DNA of 64,000 nucleotides from Paramacrobiotus metropolitanus (taxonomy: Eukaryota > Tardigrada > Eutardigrada > Parachela > Macrobiotidae): assembly GCF_019649055.1 (NCBI RefSeq), contig NW_026570362.1:62001-126000 (forward strand), written 5' to 3'. The notes beneath the pieces are model-generated. The model was not told where the DNA came from. It was given only the letters and a program-made list of their open reading frames with translations, and did no database searches. The translations under genes and the position numbers were made by a program. Of this stretch, positions 23,802 through 33,080 are shown piece by piece (positions within the stretch are counted from its first letter, which is position 1; every line of letters begins with the position of its first letter).

Positions 23802-26205
23802 ATGACTTCATTTGGCGTGATGCCGCGGTATCGGCCTGTATTAGCGGATGCCATCTGGATGAGCTATCGGAACACGGTGGCTGTTCAGATTGACGACGAC
23901 AACTGGTGGCTGGGATTCATTCAGGATATAGACATGGACGGCGAACGCGCCCTCATTCACTTTGCCTCCACAGAGGCCACGGAGCGCTGGATCCACATGG
24001 GCCGTGTCTGGGCGTTTCCGTTCTACGACTTCTCATTCGATAGCAAAATTTACGTTGCATTACGTGATTCGGTTGGCGGACCATTCCGCTTTCGAAAGGT
24101 CACATTGTTGAGTAAGTTCGTTGGATGTGACGAATCCTGTGTCATGTTCTACATTGCGACGAATTTCGAAATCACATGCCGCGACTGCACGCCTTACCGC
24201 ATCTGTGACGACCATCTTCCTACCACGAACTGCGAAATGGTCCATCAAGATCAAGTGGTCCAGTCTTTGCCGCCTCCGGGTGGGTCACTGTTGGAGCGTA
24301 AGAGTGCTTTGTTTTACACAAAGCACATTATTTTCTCCGACCAAACACAGAACTTATTTATGGACGCTTCGGACAAATTCCGCATCATCAAGCATCTGCG
24401 CGACGCTTTCAAACCTCCGCACAGAAAAGCTCTGGCCAGAACGCACGCGTGCCGCTTTTACTTGCGTGTTGAGCACGGCCTCGCAAGCTTTATACTCGCA
24501 AGTTATACATGGGACACACAGGGAGTCGGGGAGAAATTGAGGAGAATGCTGGAAACGCATTTAATTAGCAGGGACGAACTGCCGCCCATTCGATCTAGAG
24601 GCAGCGGAGGCACCCTTCCTCCGACAGCCGGTTAGTAGTCTGCTGTTAAATGTAGATTGGGCAACAGCTGTTAACGGATGTCTCACTAACCTGTCGTCTT
24701 GCCTCAGGTTTAGAGGGTGATACATTGCGAACCAATCATCAGCTGACGCCGTCGCTCCTGAGCGATATTCTGGCCCATCTGGACGTGCACTCCCAAATGC
24801 GCGCGAAACGGTAAGAGCGATTTGATAATTCACGAGTAAGTGTCGCCTCACGCCGGTTATTATTGCGACAGAGTGTGCGCCTTGTGGCAGCAGCTGTTGG
24901 ATAGTCCCCGCATGACGGAGAACGTCAGCATGACCTTTGAAAGCTGTTGGCAGCTGCAATGGGACAGCGACAACTGCTTCAAAGCGGCCACTCTCATGAG
25001 CCGCTCCATCACTTCCGCCACCACCAGCTTGACCGTTTTGCGATGCCTCCCTCCCAACCACATTCGATTTTTGTTAGAGTGGCTGGTTCGCTGCAATAGC
25101 AAGCTTAAACTAATCGTATTCAAAGATTATGCCAGCCCCGAACCGCATTATACAGAGCCCAAATTCCGGCAATCTCCCTTAAAACACCCGGCCGCACTGC
25201 TTGCATTACTTTACAAAAATGTGAGTGTCGCCATTCTGCTGTCCAACTGGACCGTCGGCAACTTGTTCGGTTCCACAGTATTCCACGCATTTGAACGTGA
25301 TCCGAATGCTCCGAATCTTCAGCCCGCTCATCTCCTGCGCGACAGCGAGCAGGAACTGATGCAGGACCTTACGGCGGACTCCCACGCTATGGAAATTGAC
25401 GCACTGCAGATCAGCATTCCGCGGCTGCTGATGCGCTGCAGCGAAGGGCGAACGCGCATGGCTGCGCGCTTTATGCACGCCCTCAACGAAAACTTCCCGC
25501 CGGTCACTGGAGAAATGCTGGCAAAGGTCACGGCTGTGCATGCGCGGTGGGTGCGCACTCTGGACTATCCCGAACAGTGGGAATCCATACGCAACTATAT
25601 ATGCTTGTAAGTGTACATTGGTCCTGAAGATGGTGTTGTGTGAATGCACAGTGCGTACCCCACCCATAAGCATAACGCTATACGGCTATTGTTGCTGTAC
25701 GGGTGTTGCTCTTCGTGAGGTGATGTGAATAGCAGAGAGCGCCTGTAACGTATCAGTACCTTACATAGCGCTGCCTTCTACACTGGCGCCACTTCGTCCA
25801 ACGGCTACGGTATCTGTTTGACAGTTGTAAGAAGTACTGTTACTACTGTATCGCTGCTGGGCAGAATCGCAGCGCAACTCCAAAAACAGGAATCAAATCT
25901 AGGCGAAGACTGGAAATAACAGTTGCTAAAGAAACAACACGACAAACCCGAACAGTATCGCCCACGTGCGTTTTCTGCAGTACTGTACATCTAGCAGCTA
26001 CCCAGATCGTCAGATTGTATATTATCACAACGCCGTAGAGTCATGCTTGCAACGAGATCTGCAGGCTCTTATGTGTTGCAGGTTTAGTGGTTTCCACCCG
26101 GATGGCGCGCTGCAGATGTGGGACAATGTGGATCTGCGGCTGCTGGATGTATCCGAATTAAGCAAACTGGCCATTTATGGCATTAACGAACTCTTCCGCG
26201 TATGA
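23802..26205 (+). CDS. F-box protein A with N-terminal Tudor/Agenet-like module, four exons
   Basis: Exons 23802-24630, 24708-24810, 24872-25606 and 26082-26205 join in phase through GT-AG introns (77, 61 and 475 nt). They give about 596 residues from the ATG at 23802; the ATG at 23820 (MPRYRP, shared with gene B) is an equally good start. Residues about 10-75 read WMSYRNTVAVQ…WWLGFIQDIDMDG…ERWIHMGRVWAFP, resembling a Tudor/Agenet-type barrel. Exon 2 plus the start of exon 3 encode LTPSLLSDILAHLDVHSQM…RVCALWQQLL, a good F-box match (Skp1-binding, SCF ubiquitin ligase substrate adaptor). The remainder is Leu-rich and may be a degenerate LRR-type substrate domain. The final exon ends GINELFRV. 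I do not know a named ortholog; the family looks lineage-specific. No lesion is seen. Confidence 0.8.
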
Positions 26206-26311
26206 GGCGTGTATAGGACCGAAAGCTGACAATGCGGATAGCGTTTGTGGTATTTAACTATTTATTCTGGCTTTGGCGTTTAGAGTGTGCGAAGCCACAA
26301 CACCAAGGGAA
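26206..26311 (+). repeat. Shared 3' flank of the inverted F-box duplication
   Basis: Sequence after the gene A stop is repeated in reverse after gene B (58218-58327), nearly base for base, up to …CACCAAGGGAAAAG. Identity then stops abruptly, marking the distal breakpoint of the duplication or conversion tract. Confidence 0.8.
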
Positions 26312-26972
26312 AAGCAATCATTCGGGCAAACACAGCAAGGCTTCCGAGGTTCCGGTGGAAGAATGCCGGTCGGCAACCAAACGTCACCATCACTTCCGCG
26401 TCGTCCGGATTATCATCCATTTCCGGTGGGGCTACCAGCAGCCCGGTGGCGGTAATTTCCAACAGCCAGGTGGTGCAATCATCCAGTGACCTTTCGTCAT
26501 TCTGCGGACAGGATTCGCTGGACCACATGGATTTGAATCCGGTAGTATCTGCTTCTAACAGTCGTGTTCCACAATCCAGCGGTTCCGGTTTATCACAAAC
26601 TTCCGGCGCCGGCTTAACCCGAACTTCCGGCTCCGGTTTCTGCCAAACTTCCGGCTCTGGTTTATCCCATACTTCCGGCTCTGGTTTATCCCAAACTTCC
26701 GGTTTATCACAAACTTCCAGTGGGCGAAATTCAGTGTTGCTTGTTCAAATCACTCCCGTTTCCGTTGATTCAAGTAATCGCGGTACGCAATAACCATCAT
26801 CATCCAATAGTTCCCGGGTGGATCGCGCTGGCCGGAAGCAGGACGGCGTGGATGAGTGGTCATCGTGGGCGAACACCGGCTACGACAGCAATATGACCTT
26901 GGTCGCAGTTGATTATGCGCAGACTGAAGGGCGTGGCCAGCTTAGTAGGCTGCTTTTCGTTGCTGCAGATTG
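26312..26972 (+). pseudogene. Ser/Gly-repeat ORF fragment with in-frame stop
   Basis: One frame runs from about 26312 to a TGA at 26970-26972 and is interrupted only by TAA at 26791-26793. It reads as Ser-rich low complexity (VTITSASSGLSSISGGA…), then a tandem repeat of SGSGLSQTSG-like units (about 26575-26720, about 24 bp per unit). After the stop it continues as SSNSSRVDRAGRKQDGVDEW…. The persistence of one frame across the stop suggests a once-coding exon that took a nonsense change. The gene is unrecognised, and the fragment starts right at the F-box duplication breakpoint. Confidence 0.45.
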
Positions 26973-27763
26973 ACCCCACCTAGCTGGAACTGTCCGGAAC
27001 GAAGAAGAGTGTGAGTTCGCTGGAGCAGGGTGGTGGACGCCATGTGCAGTGGGCGACAGCACAAGAAAGCAGTAAGAATTTCAGACAGCATTATGATGTG
27101 TTAATGACCAATATTTCCTTCAAAAATCGGTCGGTTTTCTAATAATTCTGTAAACGCTCCTTTCTGATCGCACGAATTTTGCGATTTCTGAGTTTCTAAG
27201 CGGATGGCGTAATTTTTTTCGTATTTGCGCGTGTGTTTTTATTTGCAACCGTGTTCAAGCTGTTATCGCTGGCGATAAATGCTGTGAAAAGATTAATGCC
27301 AAAGCCATCAAAACTGAAAAAAAGTTCCATCAGATGAAAAATTAATCACAAAAGAATATACAATAGCAACTAAGCACACACATAGATAAAAAATTAAAAC
27401 ATCAGAAAGACAATACTACCACAAACTCTTCCACAGGGAAAAAACTAAGTCAGAAAAAAGCTGAGAATTCTTCAGACTTTCATGGAATCCACCGTTTGAA
27501 AAATGATTCTTCGCCTTCTTCATCATTCCATTCGTCCATTGATCACTACTATAAAGCCAAAATCACATCTCTTAGATTAAAGTACCTGTTAACATCATCA
27601 ATAAACATGTCCTGAATTTCTGATCACGACAGACTGAGCAAATTCAGCGAAGACCACTGAAAATTTCAAGTTGAAAAAAATCTTCACTGGCTTTACTGTT
27701 TCGCGTGGGCCAAACCGTACGCGTTTCGCGTAATTCACATGAAATTGTTGCAGATGTACCGCT
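26973..27763. other. Intergenic, nothing recognised
   Basis: AT-rich sequence without a supportable frame. Confidence 0.35.
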
Positions 27764-27988
27764 TTACATCGAAAAGAAAGCTGAAAACCCAACATATCTG
27801 TCACTGTCATCGTCACTTTCCTCTTGCGGCTCGTAATCATCGTCCTCTTCATCCGTTCCCAGCTCCGACTCAAGCAGCACATCCAGCGGTATTTCTTCTT
27901 CTTCCTCAGAATCTCCCATGTCCTCTTCCTCCTGGTCAGAAGAGCACGGGCCGTCCTGTATATTATCCAGTTCGTTTTCATCGTTTGA
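27764..27988 (-). CDS. Terminal acidic exon of an unrecognised protein
   Basis: After a good acceptor (…gatcaatttcag) the minus strand opens with SNDENELDNIQDG. It continues as a dense Asp/Glu tract (EEEDMGDSEEEEEIPLDVLL, TDEEDDDYEPQEESDDDSD) and closes with GFSAFFSM and TAA, 75 codons in all. The frame has no Met near its start, which fits a last exon. Acidic tails of this type occur in chromatin and ribosome-biogenesis proteins, but that is only a composition argument. It lies downstream of the BTB-BACK relic on the same strand and could have been its last exon. Confidence 0.5.
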   Translation of the reverse strand, partial: SNDENELDNIQDGPCSSDQEEEDMGDSEEEEEIPLDVLLESELGTDEEDDDYEPQEESDDDSDRYVGFSAFFSM

Positions 27989-28215
27989 CTGAAATTGATC
28001 AAATCATTTCACGCACAAATCCCTTTTTCCCAGGACCGATAACCGGCCAGTAATGGTACACTAAAAATCTTACAAGCGATCCTTTTTTCTTAGTGAACTG
28101 CAGCAATCATTGTGACCGTTCAGGAAGCGGAAGAGCCGATGCGGTTTCCGAGAATTTGTACAGAAAAACTTCCAATAGCTTGGTGGGAAGCAGTAACCCT
28201 GTCTGTAAAAATACG

Positions 28216-29088
28216 TTAACGTTGTTCATCCATCATTACCACATTAAAGAAATGGTGGGGACCGGCAAGCTGTCCAACCTTGGCACCGTTAGCCAATTGA
28301 GGACCGGTCAGCATGGTGAAAGGGACAAAATTGAGAACAGCGTCCAACACTTCCCGTCGATTACCACCGGAAGGCTCCACACCATTGTCTTCACAAGCCG
28401 CCACGGCCCATCTACAGACAGAAAAACTACGCAGTTTGACAAAAGGATTTTAACCATTCTGATTTGGTCACGGCAGCAGAGAGTGTACAAAAAAATATTT
28501 TTTTGTACACTCTCTGCTGCCTAGTAACTATCGCTTATTCAGACATCAAAAACCAAAATAATAAATAACTTTTATGCCAGAAACGCAACTTGCTTATTAG
28601 AACATTACCGTTATAACATACAGTATCTGATCATATTATCATGCTTATGCGCAGCTCGCTTTATACTGTACAATGTACAGTACTCTTGGCAAAATAAAGA
28701 AATTTGCAAGTGGTCTGCTACTTTCTTTAAATTATCACAGTACAAAATTCCTTGAAAGCTGATCAATCAATTCTTTGACTTTTTATCGCACTGTGAAAAC
28801 GAGTTTTGCCTTGCAAACGATAAAATGCCCACCTGAGTGAGCATGTTGGCAAAGGCATCCGGATGGATCTCGGGAATATCCACGACAGACTGCTCCCCAA
28901 TCCCTGCCCAGCTTCCATAAAACATAGTGCGAAACACTTCGCTGCTGATGCCCAGAATGTATCTGCAAAACAACACCCGTGCTTGCTCGGCAGTTTTCGT
29001 GGGTGGCGCGCGTAGTTATGAGCAGGAAATATTTTTTCACTTCGCCATGCTGACGACCCACGGTAAACGAGGCATCGCTCAACATTCC
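28216..29088 (-). pseudogene. BTBD3/6-like BTB-BACK gene relic
   Basis: Three minus-strand pieces resemble a BTB-BACK protein (Cul3 ubiquitin-ligase adaptor). Piece 1 (29088 to about 29012) follows an acceptor and reads MLSDASFTVGRQHGEVKK, then the BTB sequence continues one frame over as FPAHNY. Piece 2 (28962-28833) reads YILGISSEVFRTMFYGSWA…VDIPEIHPDAFANMLTQ before a GT donor. Piece 3 (28411-28216) reads WAVAACEDNGVEPSGGNRRE…LDAVLNFV…LANGAKVG, matching the BACK region of BTBD3/6, and ends at a stop. Decay is evident: a frameshift at an A-run, no GT donor after piece 1, and absence of the roughly 90-residue stretch that normally links BTB to BACK. That gap now holds a 50-bp perfect palindrome. 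Confidence 0.72.
28472..28521. repeat. 50-bp perfect palindrome
   Basis: GGCAGCAGAGAGTGTAC, an A7T/AT7 centre, and GTACACTCTCTGCTGCC. The two 25-bp arms are exact reverse complements with no loop. It lies in the gap of the BTB-BACK relic. Confidence 0.9.
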
Positions 29089-30260
29089 TGTAGTGTATGT
29101 AGTACTCGTACAGGTATTTCATGAATATATGACAGTTCCACTCGTCAACGATGCCTGGATGCGACTGCTGATCCCCGCAAGTTTTTGTAATGTTTGGACG
29201 ATGAACGGCCGCTCAAGAGAATCAAAACACGTAACCACATCCTAGAGGAGATGGCTCTCTTTAAGCTTAAATCCAGTTCCGGTTCTGGTTTCTCGTTATT
29301 TTGTCAGTTCATAGTTTGTAGTTTGTCGTGTGTTTCGATTTGTTGTTTGATTTTGATGTCTGATTGTAAATTTTTGGTAATAAAATTTAACGTATCAAAT
29401 CTGTTTGTGATCATGTTGTCGTTTGATGATTGAAGCAGGAAATGGATTCCGTTGTGCAGTAATTCGTCCACGATCATTGCTCAGCGTTCGTGAGTTCCTT
29501 CAGCCTGGGATTCGGTTACGGGCTTGCGTAAAATCTTGCGCTTTCGTAAAGTCATGAACCACTGAAAAAACTCTCCTGCATTAACCGTGTCATTTAAATG
29601 ATGAACGTTGAATTCTGTGAGGCACAACTTACACACACAAACACAGCCGCGATGTTGTTTTGGCAGTTTGCAAGCCCTGTAATCGTTTCCTGCAGCTGCA
29701 AGTACCCTGCTGGAAACATACCACTAATATCCCCGACAACTTGACAAGCCAGTGATACCCTACGCTCTGGGAAGCCTGCCTGATGCCTTCATTGCCTTGT
29801 ACATGGACAGTTGTGGAGAATGGAGCACTGGTGAGCATTTGTGGTTAGCAGTTTATTACCGTGGTCGGCCGTGTGTTGGAGTTCCTATGTCGATTTTCAT
29901 TTCTTGCCATGGAAATATTTTAATATTTTAAAATGAATTTTGCAATGCAATCGTTCACTTGTTTGCTTTGGGCAGTTGTTTAGGTTCGTTTAGGTACGCG
30001 ACTTATTGGTGATGCTGAATTGCTTTGTTCTGCTAGAACGACGGCTTGGGTGAATTTCTATTTTGAATTTTTTCTTTAATGTCAAAGTCTATATTATATT
30101 ATGTCATATTTTTTCCTTTTTTTGTTGTGGGTTTTTATTTGTTCGCTTCTAAGCTTCTTATTCGTTTTTTCTACGCAGTTGTAAACATTACCGTATTCCT
30201 GTTCGTTTTCAGTACTGTATGAAAAGATTTTCACGATCATTTGTTAAAAGGAATACAATT
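29089..30260. other. Intergenic or decayed sequence, no supported gene
   Basis: A short plus-strand frame at 29194 (MDDERPLKRIKTRNHILEEM…KSSSGSG) looks coding-like for about 32 codons and then dissolves into hydrophobic low-complexity sequence. It may be a detached exon fragment. Nothing else stands out. Confidence 0.35.
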
Positions 30261-30264
30261 TTTT

Positions 30265-30444
<180 letters not shown>

Positions 30445-30460
30445 TCCTCATTCACATGAC

Positions 30461-32171
30461 AGTCAGTCAGCAGTTCCGTGCGCAAGTGGCCGACGTCTTT
30501 GGACAGTACCGCTGTGGACGCTGGATGCAGGCGCAGAAAAAGAGATTCTTCCCACCCAGACCACCGGCCCCCAAACCCACAAAATCCCAGACGACAATGA
30601 AGACGATGACACTGTCGGAGGGACTAAGTAGACTGAAACGCGCTGAAAAGCATGACGAAGGACGTCGCGGCAGTATCGACTGTCTGGAATCGACAATCTC
30701 CGACGTGGACATGGCATCGCGACCCGCCTCCGTCCTTCCCTCACGACGGGGGACCAATACGGTGAAGAAGCGCCCCAATGACGTCACAGCTCTTGTGTTG
30801 ACTGAAAGCGCTCGCAAACTGCAAGCCGGCGATGCCCCCGCAATCCAGATGCAAACCCTGTCACCGAGGAATTATCCAGTTGAAGAAGACCATGTCGGCG
30901 CCCCGTCCCGATTACGGCCACAGCACGGCCCCCACCTCACCCACTACCAAATCACCGGTTAAACTCGGCGCACTGCTGCGTTCGTTTTCCTTGACGGACC
31001 AGACACCGCCCGCGGGGTTCATCGTGGAGCGTCCGGATTCACGGCGCGGCAGTGTGGACAGCGCCGAATCCGATCGCACCAGCGTGGACATGTTGTCGCA
31101 GCCGGCATCCGCGTCAAATTCCCATCGTGGGACCAACACTATGAAAGTCAGCCCGCAGACGACGGGCGACACACAACACGACGACACTATGAAAGTCAGC
31201 CCGCGGTTATCGGGCTAGCGGAGTATGTGCGCCGCCTGGAGGAGCAGCGTGTTGGTGTATCGTCTGAATCCGGCGAGCACCGTGTCGGGTGCTGAATGGA
31301 GATGGAAAAGAATCTGGCGTATGGGGAACTGCCGCATAAATCAGACATTCGCATTACACTGTCGGAAGATCGCGGTGAAAATGACAAGCGCCGAGCAAGC
31401 ATTCCTCCAGGCAAGTTCACTTTTAATTGCTGTAATATGCACATAAACGGTACAACTGCACTCACTGATCAGTTGTGCCATGATTTCAAAATTTTGTTTT
31501 CAAATATTTCTGCATTCGGATTTATTAATTCATTTAACTTTGTAACACATTATTGATCTTTCTAAGTAATGCAACACGTTATATGTAATATGAGTGTGGA
31601 ATCATCCGAACGTATAAAATATTTATAGTACCTGTTGTTATATCTATATTTGAACTTTGTTTGTATTTGTAAAATCGTAATAATTATTAAGTAGTTAATC
31701 AAGGAATATTAAAAAGTGGTCGATTTGGGTTTATAGATGTCGTGGTATTGCAAAGATACAGTTAACAGTGGTGATCATGATCCGGAAAGGCCACCAAGCC
31801 CGCTTGTAGTGCGCAACATCGAAAACCTCGTGACCGACGACGAAAATTCTTTAAAGGAAGTTCGACGACTACCCGCCGACTCCGTCGTTATAGTCAATGA
31901 AAATTATGAACCGGACCATGTGAAGAGGCCGCTACATCAAATCCCGCCCAATCACAAACGGCGGGATTCCCACGTGACCTTTAACACACAGGCCCACATT
32001 AAAGATGAGACGCTCGACCCGGAACACCGCGTAACTGTGGTGGATATCAGCCACAATTCTGCAAACGCTGACTTGAATTCCCATGTAAGGAAAGAAAATG
32101 TACCGCCGCGAGACTCCAAAGCGTTAAATTTTCGTCCGGTTTCTTCTGGCGAAATGATCACGCAGTTGTGA
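30461..32171 (+). CDS. Ser/Arg-rich tail of an unrecognised protein, probably several exons
   Basis: After an acceptor at 30460 the frame reads [20 protein letters not shown] and continues Ser/Pro-rich. A GT-AG intron at 30762-30879 (118 nt) joins in phase to a second exon ending at 31216-31218. This gives two related segments: [10 protein letters not shown]…[10 protein letters not shown]…RRGTNT and [10 protein letters not shown]…[10 protein letters not shown]…HRGTNT. The RRGS and RRDS motifs are protein kinase A-like sites. A further frame (about 31301-31412, [20 protein letters not shown]) and an exon after TTATAG at 31738-32171 (…[10 protein letters not shown]…, stop at 32171) probably belong too. 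The opening resembles the post-TM7 tail of a rhodopsin-family GPCR, but no membrane exons were found upstream, so that is speculative. The joints after 31218 are unresolved, and it may be decayed. Confidence 0.42.
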
Positions 32172-32690
32172 ATAGGCATTATATTGTACATGTGCTGGTT
32201 GTGAACCATGTGAAGAGTGGATGACGATTCCGTTTTGAAGATTATTCCTAGAAGTAAATGTGATGTTTACATAAATTTTATATAGCAAGCATGAATTGAC
32301 GATTTTTCCTGGGAAAAGCTATGTTTTTATATTTGTACGCGCACGCAGGTTCTTCTGCAGTGCCAGGAATTAATATTCTGTGGTCTGTACTAGTCTGTAG
32401 TTCCGAAAAATACGATAGTTAGGTACGGACATGATAAATTGACAACGCCGCTGGTGTACCTGTGACATTTTAAATCTTATCATTGTCAGCTTAAGGAGTG
32501 TGGGGATAAAGTGCTACATAAGTACGCACTCGATTTTTTGAGGTCTACAACTCCTTGTTTATGCTTTCGAGTTTCGGGATTTACTAGGCCTCACAATACC
32601 GAGTACCGGGCGTGCTGACTGCTGAGTGCCTTTTTTGACTTGTCCTCACATGTTGGGGCTTAAAGATTCGAAAGTACAGTTTACAAATAT
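32172..32690. other. Intergenic, nothing recognised
   Basis: No frame or repeat that I can support. Confidence 0.35.
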
Positions 32691-32711
32691 AAATTTAATA
32701 ATGCACCTCTA

Positions 32712-33078
32712 GGCCGCCGGGAGGCGGCGAGGAGCCCAAAAATCGCCGGGGGGGGGCGGCCCAAATTTTGGAAATCCGCCCGGGGGCGGACTATTTTTTC
32801 AAAAAAAATTTTAATAAAAAAATTTCAAAAAATTAGAAAAAAGCTTTAAAAAAATGTACAAAATACGAAAGAATGATGATAAGTTTAAAAGAAACCTAAA
32901 AACTTGAAAAAAACGCCATTATTATTTTTAAAAAATTCGAAAAAATCAAAAATTATTAAAAATTTAAAGCGCCCCCCTGGCGGCTCGGCTGCGCCAAGTT
33001 TAAAAGTCGCCCCCCCCGGCGGCGCCCAAACCGAGACTGGTGGGGGCGGCCGCCCCCACCGCCCCCCCTCCAACGCGG
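32712..33078. mobile_element. GC-ended, AT-cored insertion at the 3' edge of the aspartyl-tRNA synthetase copy
   Basis: GC-rich ends made of GGCGGC/CCGCCC runs (32712-32790 and about 32970-33078) flank an A/T-rich core (32790-32970). The ends are only loosely inverted copies of each other. The right end abuts the codons where similarity to aspartyl-tRNA synthetase stops (near 33080). It is probably a short inverted-repeat element. Confidence 0.45.
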
Positions 33079-33080
33079 GC

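Noticed and set aside
24561-25673. Minus-strand ORFs over F-box gene A (and plus-strand equivalents over gene B)
   Set aside because: Antisense shadows; the same shadows appear in both copies because exon sequence is shared.
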